Shown here piece after piece: positions 1 through 9,286 of a stretch of 64,000 nucleotides of DNA. Position numbers and translations under genes: made by a program. The stretch comes from Tissierella sp. (GTDB lineage: Bacteria; Bacillota; Clostridia; Tissierellales; Tissierellaceae): the NCBI RefSeq assembly GCF_031460495.1, contig NZ_JAVKTS010000003.1, forward strand, positions 310,001 to 374,000, written 5' to 3'. Every line of letters begins with the position of its first letter. Position 1 is the first letter of the stretch. The notes under the pieces are model-generated. The model saw only the letters and a program-made list of their open reading frames with translations. It was not told the origin of the DNA and did no database searches.

Positions 1-580
1 ACATAATCCTTCTTTCATTAGCATTTATCTTCCATAAATGAATTCCTGTATCACCAGTACTTATACTTAAATCAGTATTTACAGGTAACATTAAAAAACT
101 TCTAAAGAGCATATTTATCATTCCACCATGGGATACTATACATATCCTTCTTATATTTTCTTCCTTTTCATATTTATGTATAAACTTTGACCAAAACATC
201 TCTCCCCTAGCCCTAAAATTAATATATGATTCAGATTCAGCAAACTCATCATGGGGTTTTCTTCCACCTTCTGGCATGGGAAATTTCATATTAGCTTCCC
301 AACGATGTAACCCAGCTAATAAGCCATTATTCCATTCCATTAATTCATCATCAAAAATTATCTTTGTATTTGTTGCTTGACCTATAAATGCAGCTGTTTT
401 AGCTGCTCTTTTAAGTGGACTACTTAAAATAATGTCAATTTCATAATGCTCCTTTATCCATTCTGCCGCATGTCTTGCTTGCTTACACCCTAGTTCAGTA
501 AGCTCAAAATCAGCTCGCCCTTCATGCCTATCTTCCAAATCAGCAACAGACTGTCCATGCCTCACTACTAATATTTCCAT
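1..580 (-). CDS. Histidine phosphatase family protein, partial at window edge
   Basis: The protein begins MEILVVRHGQS, where the RHG triad is the phosphohistidine motif of the phosphoglycerate-mutase-like (branch 1) histidine phosphatases. A second conserved block, IVSHGG, lies near residue 150 and supplies the second catalytic histidine. The family removes phosphate from small molecules or proteins; the substrate cannot be read here. The start is ATG at 580, preceded by AGGAGGAA at a good distance. The reading frame is open to base 1, about 193 codons, so the C-terminus lies outside the window. It reads in the same direction as the following accessory genes but is separated from the PHP gene by 58 bases. 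Confidence 0.9.
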   Translation of the reverse strand, partial: MEILVVRHGQSVADLEDRHEGRADFELTELGCKQARHAAEWIKEHYEIDIILSSPLKRAAKTAAFIGQATNTKIIFDDELMEWNNGLLAGLHRWEANMKFPMPEGGRKPHDEFAESESYINFRARGEMFWSKFIHKYEKEENIRRICIVSHGGMINMLFRSFLMLPVNTDLSISTGDTGIHLWKINANERRIM

Positions 581-638
581 TTAATTTCCTCCTCTTGTCA
601 TGAAATTCTAACTGTAATCGTCAGTAGTCTAACTATTT

Positions 639-1466
639 TTATTCTGTTTTAATAAAATTTAATTTTGTTTCATCTATATTAACTTTCGGAATGCCTAGGG
701 TTCTGTTGCTAAATTCGCCATGACAATCAGAGCCAGCTGAAATCATTAAATTGTTTTCATTGCAAAACTTTATATAATAATCTGCATCTTCTATATTCTT
801 TAAATATGGAGAAAAACATTCAATACCTGAAATTCCGTAATCTCTCCATTCTTGTAATATTTCTAATGGCAGCTTGTCTCCCTTTTTATAAGCACTAGGA
901 TGTGCTAAAAATGAATATCCTCCTGCTTCTTTAATTGTTCTGATTATTTCCTTAGGATCTTTAAAATATAATTCTTCATTATTTGATTTTATTATTTCAA
1001 AGTATTCTCCCATATTTTTAACTATATTCTTATCTAATAGGTAATTCAAAGATTTCCAACCTCCTCTTTTCCTATTGTATTGATATGAATGATAGTCACT
1101 AATATCTTTTATCTTATCCGATTCATTTACATATTGAATAATCCTAGTATTAAATTCTTCTCTTTGCATTCGATTAAATTCAAGTAAGTTATTTAGCTTA
1201 GTATTATTGCAATCAAAATCATATGCAGTTATATGGTATTCTACACCATTATATGTACATGAAATCTCCACACCAATGATGTAATAAATATCATTCGGAA
1301 TAATATCAAGTATCTTTATACTGTTTTCAATAGTATCATGGTCTGTAATAGAAAATACTTTTATATTATTTTTTACAATTCTATCTAACACTTCTTCAAT
1401 AGTCCAAGTTCCATCGGAAGCTGCAGTATGAATATGCATATCAATCTGAAAATCCCCTTGAATCAT
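639..1466 (-). CDS. PHP-domain phosphoesterase
   Basis: A 275-residue PHP (polymerase and histidinol phosphatase) metal-dependent phosphoesterase. Metal-ligand motifs are in order: DMHIHTAASDG near the N-terminus, ITDHDT around residue 43, GVEI around 66, LAHP around 190 and GSDCHG near 245. Length and motif order resemble the RNase AM/TrpH-like PHP proteins, which hydrolyse 3',5'-nucleotides or short RNA 5' ends; that specificity is inferred. ATG at 1466 has GAGGTGA upstream. It stands alone between the histidine phosphatase and a nucleotidyltransferase-fold gene. Confidence 0.85.
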   Translation of the reverse strand: MIQGDFQIDMHIHTAASDGTWTIEEVLDRIVKNNIKVFSITDHDTIENSIKILDIIPNDIYYIIGVEISCTYNGVEYHITAYDFDCNNTKLNNLLEFNRMQREEFNTRIIQYVNESDKIKDISDYHSYQYNRKRGGWKSLNYLLDKNIVKNMGEYFEIIKSNNEELYFKDPKEIIRTIKEAGGYSFLAHPSAYKKGDKLPLEILQEWRDYGISGIECFSPYLKNIEDADYYIKFCNENNLMISAGSDCHGEFSNRTLGIPKVNIDETKLNFIKTE

Positions 1467-1530
1467 ACAATCACCTCATGTTGTTATTTTTTTGTAATGT
1501 ATTGATGTTTCGCTTATCTTTATGTGTTGC

Positions 1531-2304
1531 TTATTCAAATAACAGCTTAATTACAGCCTTTTGTTCCTCGTGTACAATTTTTCCCTCAGGTATTATGTGA
1601 AATAAAACCTCATCATTTTTCCAAGATCCTCCGATTGGTTGCAATATATGATAAGCACATTTTTTTAACATTTCAAATTGAACTTTTAAATCATTTGAAT
1701 TATACATCTGAGTAATAATATTAAATAATTCCGGATTATTATCTTCAATATGCTTCAGTTGTCCCTTTGGTTTGCCTATTTCTAGGTTTTCTATTCTTGC
1801 ATAACATTGTAAAAACCAGTCAAATGAGGAAAAAATAAAATATCTAGAATATAATTCATTTTTATATAATCGATGTTCTAATTTATCTATAATATGCTTA
1901 AATGTGAATTTAAAGATAGTTATTTCGCAATCTGATAGATACTCTGGACTGCTCCAAGCTTTCTTTATCCTATCTAAGATGTTTTGTGTTATATTGTTTC
2001 TGTCAAAAAGTATTTTACAGTTTAAATGAGCTAATAAAAACTCGTTTGATGGTGTATCGGAAGAAAAATCATCAACAGATAGGAGCATACAATCTATTGG
2101 AATTCCTGCAATATGGAAATGTAGACCATTGAAGTTATAAGATACTTTTTCTTTAAATATAATCGTCAAATCATAATCCCCACCAACCTGCATGTCACTA
2201 TATGTTCTTCCCCCATATTCAACTATTCCTACTATATCTTCTTTTTTCTTCAAATGTTCAATAAAACTTTCAATATTCTTAAATGAGTTAGTATCTTTTA
2301 GCAT
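1531..2304 (-). CDS. Nucleotidyltransferase-fold protein
   Basis: A 257-residue protein whose first 75 residues resemble the pol-beta-like nucleotidyltransferase core: a GG-x-x-YSD segment followed by GGDYDLTI, then a further acidic/hydrophobic strand PIDCML. The rest is predicted helical. Aminoglycoside nucleotidyltransferases and MNT-type antitoxins share this fold, but no substrate can be assigned. The usual GS-x(9-11)-SDxD spacing is loosened here (GG ... GGDYD), so activity is uncertain. ATG at 2304 follows AAGGAGTGAG. The gene sits among other small transferases. Confidence 0.6.
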   Translation of the reverse strand: MLKDTNSFKNIESFIEHLKKKEDIVGIVEYGGRTYSDMQVGGDYDLTIIFKEKVSYNFNGLHFHIAGIPIDCMLLSVDDFSSDTPSNEFLLAHLNCKILFDRNNITQNILDRIKKAWSSPEYLSDCEITIFKFTFKHIIDKLEHRLYKNELYSRYFIFSSFDWFLQCYARIENLEIGKPKGQLKHIEDNNPELFNIITQMYNSNDLKVQFEMLKKCAYHILQPIGGSWKNDEVLFHIIPEGKIVHEEQKAVIKLLFE

Positions 2305-2351
2305 ATTCTCACTCCTTGTATTTATCCGTTTAGTCCACTCAATTTGCCTAC

Positions 2352-2804
2352 CTATCTTGACGGCCGAATTTCAGAAATACAATTTGTAAACCTCTCTTTT
2401 GTGTCAGTAAGATAATTATCTAAAACTGCGTCATCTTTAGGATATGTCCACCCAAACCCGTCACCTTTATATCTTGGAAACACATGTATATGATAATGAC
2501 CAACATCATTGAATATACCACCATTTTGCATAATTGATATACCATCTGGTTTATATATTTCATTTATAGCTTCATAAATTATCTTTGATGCTACGCTAAT
2601 TGAATTACAGGTATCACCATCAACATCAACTAATTCTACATAATGACGCTTAGGTACAATTAGAACATGTCCCTTGTTTATTGGATCAATATCTAGAAAA
2701 CAACTTATATTTTCATCCTCAAATACTATATTGCATGGAATAAGCTTATTTGCCAATCCACAAAATCTACATGAATCTTTTTCCATAATACCACCCACTT
2801 TCAT
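2352..2804 (-). CDS. HIT family hydrolase
   Basis: A histidine-triad (HIT) nucleotide-binding protein. The hallmark HxHxH motif appears as GHYHIHVFP around residue 105, and HVLIVPKRH about residue 45 is the other conserved family block. The N-terminal CRFC pair resembles zinc-binding Cys in some HIT members. The family hydrolyses AMP-linked or dinucleoside polyphosphate substrates. Three in-frame ATGs exist (2816, 2804, 2786). The one at 2804 has AGGA five bases upstream and is preferred; 2786, preceded by GGTGG, remains possible and would begin MEKDSC. Confidence 0.85.
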   Translation of the reverse strand: MKVGGIMEKDSCRFCGLANKLIPCNIVFEDENISCFLDIDPINKGHVLIVPKRHYVELVDVDGDTCNSISVASKIIYEAINEIYKPDGISIMQNGGIFNDVGHYHIHVFPRYKGDGFGWTYPKDDAVLDNYLTDTKERFTNCISEIRPSR

Positions 2805-2839
2805 ATATATCCTCATTAGTTACTATATTGCCCATGCTT

Positions 2840-3682
2840 TCATACCCCATTTATATTGTTTGCTTCAATAGCTATCAGATGTTGAATATCTCCTATTTCC
2901 TTTCCCTTTCTTATTTCACACCATAAATTATATTGTTCATGCATCCCCTTCTCCTGATTTAATGTAATTTCCTCTGGAGTGTATCTATAAGTAATACATA
3001 AATCTAAAAGTTCTTGAAAAATATAATTTTTAACATGCTGTCTCATTAGCTTTCCGATTTCTTTTTTACTTGAGCAACTTTTCCCAGTTATAAAATAATA
3101 GTCCATCATTGCATTAACAATAACACTCTGTACTACAATTCTACTAGATGGATTCTGAATATTTTTATCATACTCAATGAATCTTTCTGGAAACTTTTCT
3201 CTCTCTTCTTTATTCCGCCTATTTGATAACTCCTTTGAATATATAATATCTTCACGCTTGGGTGTATCTATCGAATCTACCACATCCTGTCCCAAGATAG
3301 TAATCCCTGAATCTTTAATTCGTAAAATTTCAATAGGTAATTCTATTAAATCCTTATTTTCTAAACTCAGTTCAAAATCATTCCTAAATGGTCTCTTCAT
3401 TTCACCAATCCTATAAATACACTTTGCAATCGGCAAATCATAACTTGTAAGCAAATCAGTTTTCTCTATTATATCTCTTACCTTATTTCTAACATCATCA
3501 GATGCTTCATCTTTCAAGATATGAATTAAATCAATATCACTTCCAGCATTTCCTGTATAACTGCCGTTAGATAGTGAACCCACCAGAATTACTGATAACA
3601 CTTCATTTGATAGTTCTTTTTCTAATCTACTAAGATGAATACTGATGATTTCCCTTGCCCTGTTTTCTGATTTATTCTCCAT
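2840..3682 (-). CDS. Nucleotidyltransferase domain protein (aminoglycoside nucleotidyltransferase-like)
   Basis: About 280 residues. The N-terminal third carries a clear pol-beta nucleotidyltransferase signature: VGSLSNGSYTGNAGSDIDLI, i.e. GS-x11-SDxDL, with the two metal-binding aspartates. The C-terminal half is helical, as in aminoglycoside 9-/3''-adenylyltransferases and related stand-alone enzymes. The antibiotic target, if any, is not readable. ATG at 3682 preceded by AAGGGTGA is preferred over an in-frame GTG three codons upstream (3691) that lacks a Shine-Dalgarno site. It is the second of three nucleotidyltransferase-like genes within 3 kb. Confidence 0.75.
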   Translation of the reverse strand: MENKSENRAREIISIHLSRLEKELSNEVLSVILVGSLSNGSYTGNAGSDIDLIHILKDEASDDVRNKVRDIIEKTDLLTSYDLPIAKCIYRIGEMKRPFRNDFELSLENKDLIELPIEILRIKDSGITILGQDVVDSIDTPKREDIIYSKELSNRRNKEEREKFPERFIEYDKNIQNPSSRIVVQSVIVNAMMDYYFITGKSCSSKKEIGKLMRQHVKNYIFQELLDLCITYRYTPEEITLNQEKGMHEQYNLWCEIRKGKEIGDIQHLIAIEANNINGV

Positions 3683-3717
3683 TACTTTCACCCTTTTTCA
3701 TTTTAATAAACACGAAT

Positions 3718-3954
3718 TTATCTCCTTATAATTTGTAATGCAAACAAATCTTCGACTTTATCTTTTATACATATATAAGCATCTTCAATGCCTTGATTAT
3801 ATACATACGGAGCTAGTTCTTCGATAAAAAAGTCTAATAATAGTTGAGAGGATAAGTCTCCCAGTTCCTCATCCCTTTCATTTAAAAAGTAATTTATTAT
3901 ATGGTTTCTCATTTCCTCTTTAATTTCCTTACTGAAATTTATTCTATTATTCAA
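3718..3954 (-). CDS. DUF2164 family protein
   Basis: A 78-residue protein matching my memory of DUF2164: an N-terminal FSKEIKEE segment, then a conserved core ELGDLSSQLLLDFFIEEL followed by YVYNQGIEDA. The function of the family is unknown. TTG start at 3954 with a strong AAGGAGG eight bases upstream. It is 35 bases from the nucleotidyltransferase gene that follows it, so the two are probably co-transcribed. Confidence 0.75.
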   Translation of the reverse strand: MNNRINFSKEIKEEMRNHIINYFLNERDEELGDLSSQLLLDFFIEELAPYVYNQGIEDAYICIKDKVEDLFALQIIRR

Positions 3955-4045
3955 ATCTTAAACCTCCTTATGTAAATTCATCTTCGTTTCTTTATGAAAA
4001 GACAATCATGTTTTTCCTCCTCATACTTACTAAATATCAAATATG

Positions 4046-4624
4046 TCAAATAAATATACTCAAATACTCTATTAGTTTTTCCTCTGTCCAGTCGTACATC
4101 TCCAATAAAAATATATATGGATCATCATCTATATTTAATAATTCTCCAAAGGCAGGCTCTGTCTTCAATTTATTTTTCTTTAAACTAATTACAGTCTCTC
4201 TAGCTTTGCTACTTAAAACATTAAGTATCTTATGTTCTATAATCATATGTTTATAAGCGTTTTGCTCTACTGTCGGTATAGCTTGTCCAAATATTTCAAA
4301 CATCCATTCATTATAAATGAAATTGCATACAACCCTTATTATTCCATCAACCTCTCTAATTCTACAATCAAATTCCTTATAACTTCCATATATCAGCTTC
4401 AGAAGTTCTTCGAACTTCACAAAATCGTAAACTTCACATATTATATCTAAATCACTTTCAGGTAGATCTATTTCTATTGGAATAGTTCCTACAAGTATTG
4501 GATTATACATATCCAATGTTTCTATTATATTTAATTCCTCAAGTACCTTATATACCTCTTGTTGCTTTATATTTCCTGATTTTAAATATTCAATTTCTAA
4601 AAAATCATGAGATAGTTTTTTCAA
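4046..4624 (-). CDS. DUF4269 family protein (nucleotidyltransferase-like)
   Basis: A 192-residue protein recognised by the NPILVGTIPIEIDLPESDLDI block near residue 45, characteristic of DUF4269, which appears to be a divergent nucleotidyltransferase fold (SDLDI corresponds to SDxD). Other conserved-looking parts are QNAYKHMIIEH and GELL near the C-terminus. The role is unknown. TTG start at 4624; its Shine-Dalgarno AAGAAGGA lies inside the last codons of the upstream kinase gene, only 7 bases away, implying translational coupling. Confidence 0.7.
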   Translation of the reverse strand: MKKLSHDFLEIEYLKSGNIKQQEVYKVLEELNIIETLDMYNPILVGTIPIEIDLPESDLDIICEVYDFVKFEELLKLIYGSYKEFDCRIREVDGIIRVVCNFIYNEWMFEIFGQAIPTVEQNAYKHMIIEHKILNVLSSKARETVISLKKNKLKTEPAFGELLNIDDDPYIFLLEMYDWTEEKLIEYLSIFI

Positions 4625-4631
4625 TATCTTA

Positions 4632-5252
4632 TCATCCTTCTTTTATGAAATTTAATACAAAGTCTGCATTTTCAATAGGTCTACATTCTCCAATATATTT
4701 ATCCTCTGCCGGAAAATATCTTCTTTCATACTTTGACTTTATATCTTCTGAGTTTCCTATATACTTGTCTCTATTTATTACACGATTTAATCTTATCTCT
4801 TTTTGTGTATTTAAATAGATTATGTAGTCAAAGTACTTTCTTATCTCTTTTCTTTGTAAAAATATTCCCTCTAAAAATAAAATTGAACCTTTGGGTATTT
4901 CTATTTGCTCCAAAGCATATGCATCATTATCCATATCGTATAATTCAATCTTCTTGTGAATTTCAAGTCCTTCTTTAATCGGTGCTAAGATTTCTTTAAT
5001 TAAATAATCATATCTCCATTGAATATTATAATAACAATCCCATTCTTCTTTAGTTTCATTGTATCTAATATTTCTTGGATGTATAAAATCATCAATATGC
5101 AGTATAACAGGACTATAATTTTTATTCTGCAATTGTGAGTTTAGCAAATTAACAATTGTGGTCTTGCCAGCTCCCCCTAGACCATCAATTCCAATAACTA
5201 GAGTTTTTTGTAATTTATATTTATTTGATATTATATCTACCAATTTTTCCAT
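4632..5252 (-). CDS. Uridine kinase-like P-loop kinase
   Basis: 206 residues. Walker A is GLGGAGKTT at residues 24-32, followed by a conserved HIDDFIHPR block near 64 and an acidic FLEGIFLQ strand near 128 (Walker B-like). The architecture fits the uridine kinase/phosphoribulokinase-like superfamily acting on a small nucleoside or sugar; the actual substrate is not determined. The ATG at 5252 directly abuts the stop of the upstream GNAT gene (TAA-ATG), so the two are translationally coupled. Confidence 0.75.
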   Translation of the reverse strand: MEKLVDIISNKYKLQKTLVIGIDGLGGAGKTTIVNLLNSQLQNKNYSPVILHIDDFIHPRNIRYNETKEEWDCYYNIQWRYDYLIKEILAPIKEGLEIHKKIELYDMDNDAYALEQIEIPKGSILFLEGIFLQRKEIRKYFDYIIYLNTQKEIRLNRVINRDKYIGNSEDIKSKYERRYFPAEDKYIGECRPIENADFVLNFIKEG

Positions 5253-5777
5253 TTATAACTCAATCCAATATCGTTGAATAATTTCAGAAAAGGTTTCACT
5301 ATATAGTTCATTTTCTAATATTCCATTGTTTCTATGAATGACCTTAGCAGAAGGAACATTTACTTTATCGCAAGTAATTAACACTTTATCTAAATTTAGT
5401 TCTCTACATCTTTGCAAGGCTAATTTTAACATTAAAGTTGCATATCCCTTTTTCCTTTCAGTAGGTCTAACAGAATAGCCTATATGTCCACCTTCATTTA
5501 AAAGAAATTCATTTAACTTATGTCTTATATTAATCATGCCAATAATCTTATTGTCTGATATTCTTACAAGAAAATATGTATTAGCAGGTACTCTTCCCTC
5601 TGGGATATTGTTAAAATCTATATCTCTTTCAATTTTCAACAACCAGTCATCATAATTATCATACCTATCAAGTCCACCAGTTCCATTGATTTCCGAGTTA
5701 TAATCTAGAAATTCTTGTATATATTCAAATGCCTCTTTTTCATATTCCTTTGATGGGGCTATTAATTTTACATCCAT
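5253..5777 (-). CDS. GNAT family N-acetyltransferase
   Basis: 174-residue GNAT acetyltransferase. The acetyl-CoA-binding motif A appears as YSVRPTERKKGYATLML (R/Q-x-x-G-x-A) around residue 105, with a typical GMINIRHKLNE beta-strand pair before it. The C-terminus NNGILENELYSE resembles the subgroup that modifies small amines. The acceptor is unknown. Its stop codon touches the start of the kinase gene. ATG at 5777 has a GGAG-type ribosome site. Confidence 0.85.
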   Translation of the reverse strand: MDVKLIAPSKEYEKEAFEYIQEFLDYNSEINGTGGLDRYDNYDDWLLKIERDIDFNNIPEGRVPANTYFLVRISDNKIIGMINIRHKLNEFLLNEGGHIGYSVRPTERKKGYATLMLKLALQRCRELNLDKVLITCDKVNVPSAKVIHRNNGILENELYSETFSEIIQRYWIEL

Positions 5778-5807
5778 TTTTTCACTCCTCCAGAATGTCT
5801 TAGTTAA

Positions 5808-7130
5808 TTATTTTAATTTCTCAATTTTTTCTATCAATCTTGCAGGATTTACTATATTTCCAAGCGTATCCCCATTGCTTAAAGATATTATTTCACCTGT
5901 GTCAAGTGCAATTTCCCAGAAAACTTCTGGTGTTATACTAGGATTGATTTGGCATGCTAGTGCATATAATCCAGCAACATATGGAACTGCCCAACTCATA
6001 CCACCTTGTCTATAAAAAGCATAATCATTGTTCCCTGAAGGACCAGCAGTACACCTAGAATCCATAGGAACTAAGAGATCATCATTATTATACTCATAAA
6101 TTTTCCAGAACTCTCCTTTTAAATATGAAGCACTATCATCTGGATTTTTTAATGGATTGCGTCCAAGCCCCCTAAGTGGATCACTGCCAACATATATGGT
6201 ATATATACCTTCCTGCTTTGCTTTTTCAATAGATTCAAGGACCTTTGCATAGCCATTCATCTTTTCGCCTATTCCTAAAGAAATTGATATGACTCTAATT
6301 TTTTCCCCCTCAGGTATAATATTATTGATTTCTACAATACGATCTATTGATTTTGCAACCCATGTAAGGTCCCACTCAAATTCTCTTTTTTCATTATAGA
6401 CACCGTGAGTCTCTGCAATAAAATAAAGATTAGCCTCCGGTGCAACCCCAACTGTTTTACCTACTGCAATAGATGCAACTGCAGGGCCATGCATTGATGC
6501 TATAGGTCCGTTAATTGATCTGGTTTCATTTATATAGTGAATCTCTTCATACAATTTTAATTGTTCTTTATATTCCACATGATCAACTAGCAAGGCTTGA
6601 TCTATTATTGCAATACTAATTCCTTTACCAGTAATCCCTTTTTCATGTAGCTCTCTTAACCCTAAGCCAGGGTTCTTCCCTAATTCCATAATTAATTCAT
6701 GATTAAATCCATCAGGCAAATTATCTGACCATTTAGTTTTACTATCAAAATCAGCATAAATTAGGTCTTCAAAGTTTTCTCCTAAATCCAAGTTTGTTAA
6801 ATCACTACTTCTTAAGTCAACTTGCCACATTTCAGATAACTGTGGATTATATCTAGGCAATTCAAGCATTTTCCCAGGTCTATAAATAGTATAATCAGCT
6901 GCTTCAGGTTTTCTCACAATACTTAACTCACTCTTTGGTGAAATCATGGTATTGTACTTTATAGGTTCTTCTGATTGATCTTCTTGTTTAGATTGTTCTT
7001 GTTTTTCATCTTGCTCTTGTTCACTAGGGTATTCTAATTGTTCTGGCGACTCTCTTTGTACCGTATGTGATGATGTACATCCAGTTAGTAAAGTCACTAT
7101 TACCATAAACAAACACAAAACTCTTTTCAT
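5808..7130 (-). CDS. Subtilisin-like (S8) serine protease lipoprotein
   Basis: A 440-residue exported lipoprotein: the signal peptide ends in LLTGC, the lipobox, giving Cys18 as the lipidated residue, followed by a Glu/Gln-rich linker to about residue 60. The S8 triad is seen as Asp in AIIDQAL (about residue 177), His in SMHGPAVAS (about 214) and Ser in GGMSWAVPYVAG (about 387). The usual AAGN segment holding the oxyanion Asn is replaced by YVGSDP, so catalysis may be altered. It is likely anchored on the outer face of the membrane. The gene is monocistronic-looking, with 149 bases of non-coding DNA upstream and no convincing terminator. Confidence 0.85.
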   Translation of the reverse strand: MKRVLCLFMVIVTLLTGCTSSHTVQRESPEQLEYPSEQEQDEKQEQSKQEDQSEEPIKYNTMISPKSELSIVRKPEAADYTIYRPGKMLELPRYNPQLSEMWQVDLRSSDLTNLDLGENFEDLIYADFDSKTKWSDNLPDGFNHELIMELGKNPGLGLRELHEKGITGKGISIAIIDQALLVDHVEYKEQLKLYEEIHYINETRSINGPIASMHGPAVASIAVGKTVGVAPEANLYFIAETHGVYNEKREFEWDLTWVAKSIDRIVEINNIIPEGEKIRVISISLGIGEKMNGYAKVLESIEKAKQEGIYTIYVGSDPLRGLGRNPLKNPDDSASYLKGEFWKIYEYNNDDLLVPMDSRCTAGPSGNNDYAFYRQGGMSWAVPYVAGLYALACQINPSITPEVFWEIALDTGEIISLSNGDTLGNIVNPARLIEKIEKLK

Positions 7131-7279
7131 CTAACATCCCTCCCATATTGCTTATAGTCTATGTTTCAATCCTATGTTTATATTAGATTTTCAATACCTA
7201 TTTAGACAGTTTTTTAGGGTTATGTAATTTATATTCCTTAAGGCTTAAATATCCTTGTGTTGATTTTATAAACATCTTA

Positions 7280-8053
7280 CTATATTTTCTTGCATACAAA
7301 AATCAATTCTCTGCCATTCTCAATACTACTCTTATCATACCAGCCATATTCTTCCACTATTGATAATCCTGCATCTTCTATATATCTAACAATCTGATTA
7401 TAGTAATAATATTTTAATTTTAAATGTTCTTCGACTCTTCTTGCATCCCCAGCATTATCTGTAATTTCAAAAGCAAAATGAGGATAGATAATTTGGTTTA
7501 CTGTATCTATTTTATCTCCCCAGTGTTTTTTTACTATATTATATCCTTTCTTGGCATCAAAGGCTTCCCATTGTATTTTCTCATCATAACACCAATCTTC
7601 ATCTAGCTCTTTATTTGGTCTAAATACATTTAGGATAAAAAGCCCTTTATCTGATAAATGCTCTTTAATGCAATTTAAGGAATTTAGGATATCTTCCTCC
7701 TCAGTTAATGCTTGAAAGGCTCTGAAAGGAGCAATAATCAGTTCAAACTTCTCTCTCAAATCAAACTTAGCCATATTTCCCTTTACTAAAGTAATATTGT
7801 CCCTATATGATGAGGTTTTTAGTTTTTTATTAAAAATTTCAAGCATAGAATCTGACAAATCTAATCCTGTTACCTTAAATCCAGATTCTGCCAACCTCAA
7901 TGCTACTCTCCCAGTACCACAGCCTAATTCTAACACTTGTCCCCCTGTTTTTAATGCATATTCATTATAAAAAGGTATATCATCTATTAAATTATCCCTA
8001 TTATCATAATCATATAGCCAAGCAGCGTTTTCAAAAATATTTCCTATTTGCAT
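7280..8053 (-). CDS. Class I SAM-dependent methyltransferase
   Basis: 257 residues. Motif I VLELGCGTGRVALRLAE at about 40-56, the acidic GLDLSD that binds the ribose of SAM, motif II NITLVKGN and motif IV ELIIAPFRAFQAL are all visible, placing it in the Methyltransf_25-type family. The acceptor substrate cannot be inferred. The ATG at 8053 follows AAGGAGGG. The upstream region carries a roughly 60-base element with a Spo0A-box-like motif that also precedes the gene at 12438-12677, with nearly the same distance to the start codon. Confidence 0.85.
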   Translation of the reverse strand: MQIGNIFENAAWLYDYDNRDNLIDDIPFYNEYALKTGGQVLELGCGTGRVALRLAESGFKVTGLDLSDSMLEIFNKKLKTSSYRDNITLVKGNMAKFDLREKFELIIAPFRAFQALTEEEDILNSLNCIKEHLSDKGLFILNVFRPNKELDEDWCYDEKIQWEAFDAKKGYNIVKKHWGDKIDTVNQIIYPHFAFEITDNAGDARRVEEHLKLKYYYYNQIVRYIEDAGLSIVEEYGWYDKSSIENGRELIFVCKKI

Positions 8054-8117
8054 TATTTATCCCTCCTTAAAAATCATACAAGAAGAACCCTATTTACTGT
8101 TGTTTTTAATAATTCTT

Positions 8118-8182
8118 CTATATTACTTATTCTGCGAACTTTTACATATTCCTTCTTTTTGTAAAAATAAATTTCGACAATT
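8118..8182 (-). promoter_or_regulatory. Repeated leader element, copy A (contains Spo0A-box-like TTGTCGAAA)
   Basis: On the minus strand this reads TTGTCGAAATTTATTT (8165-8180), then AAAAGAAGGAAT, then a GCAGAATAAGTA block. The same order of blocks is found at 12748-12812. In both copies the TTGTCG lies about 130 bases before the downstream start codon (127 and 133). TTGTCGAAA matches the 0A box consensus TGNCGAA. The blocks and spacing are seen; Spo0A binding and promoter function are inferred. Confidence 0.45.
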
Positions 8183-8293
8183 GAGAATTTACTTCTAATT
8201 AAATATCGCCTATTTCCTTTGATTAGTTATTTTGTAGCAAAAATACCTTTCTGACATAACATAATTAGTACCTATATAGAAGGGGGGATTCCA

Positions 8294-9217
8294 TTGAAAA
8301 CATCAGCAATAATAGACAGTGTTTTATCACTATTTATAATGATCTTAGTGGGTGTTTACGGGAGGAAGAAAAAAATCATTACTTCAGAAATGAATAAAGG
8401 ATTAACAGATATTCTCATACAGATAGCATTACCTTTCATGATTGTTACTTCTTTCATTTTTACATATGATAATAATATTAAGACCAATGTTATAAATACC
8501 TTTTATTATAGCCTAATAGCCTATATAGTAATGGCAGCTTCTTCATACTTACTCCTATTGCCTGTAAAAAATCATAAGAAAACAATACTACATTTTGGTA
8601 ATGTATTTACTAATACAGGTTATGTTGGTTTTCCAATACTCAATTCTATATATGGCACAGAAGGTGTTATATATGGATCTATATTTAATATGTTTTTCGT
8701 AATATTTGTGTGGACTTACGGGCTTATATTATTCAAAGGTAATTTTGAGAAGAAGGAACTAAAGACTGAAATAAAAAAGGTCCTTCTAAATCCATCCATT
8801 ATAGCAGTTTTCATAGGCATTATAATCATGATATTTGATATTCAATTGCCGGGTGCCATATCATCTAGTATGAAAAGTATAGGAAATATTACAGGTCCTT
8901 TGTCTATGATCATCATTGGGTCTATACTTTCAAATGTTAAAATAAGAAAACATTTAAGAGATTGGACAATATATTATGGGATAACTACTAAACTAATAAT
9001 TATTCCAATAATTATATACTTTATATCACTGTTAGTGGGTGATACCTCAAAGGCTGTAAACACAGTAATTATAATGACTGCCATGCCTGCCTCTGCTATG
9101 ACTTCAATCTTTGCTGAGAGTTTTGATAAGGAGAAGGAATTTGCAGCCTTTCTAGTGTCTGCAACCACATTATTATCTTTGATTACAATACCTCTATTAT
9201 TAAAGATTATTACTTAA
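8294..9217 (+). CDS. AEC family transporter (auxin efflux carrier-like permease)
   Basis: 307-residue polytopic membrane protein with about ten hydrophobic segments in a 5+5 arrangement, a central charged loop KGNFEKKELKTEIKK, and conserved NTGYVGFPI and NKGLTD segments seen in AEC/MleP-like carriers. Relatives export or import carboxylates such as malate; the substrate here is unknown. TTG start at 8294 with a GGGGGG Shine-Dalgarno eight bases before it. It is divergent from the methyltransferase gene, with 240 bases between, and convergent with the next lipoprotein gene. Confidence 0.85.
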   Translation: MKTSAIIDSVLSLFIMILVGVYGRKKKIITSEMNKGLTDILIQIALPFMIVTSFIFTYDNNIKTNVINTFYYSLIAYIVMAASSYLLLLPVKNHKKTILHFGNVFTNTGYVGFPILNSIYGTEGVIYGSIFNMFFVIFVWTYGLILFKGNFEKKELKTEIKKVLLNPSIIAVFIGIIIMIFDIQLPGAISSSMKSIGNITGPLSMIIIGSILSNVKIRKHLRDWTIYYGITTKLIIIPIIIYFISLLVGDTSKAVNTVIIMTAMPASAMTSIFAESFDKEKEFAAFLVSATTLLSLITIPLLLKIIT

Positions 9218-9286
9218 ATTTCTCTCTTTGGTTTTCAATACATTGATATTCTTTTTTGCTTTCTAGAGAACATAATTTTTAATAAA

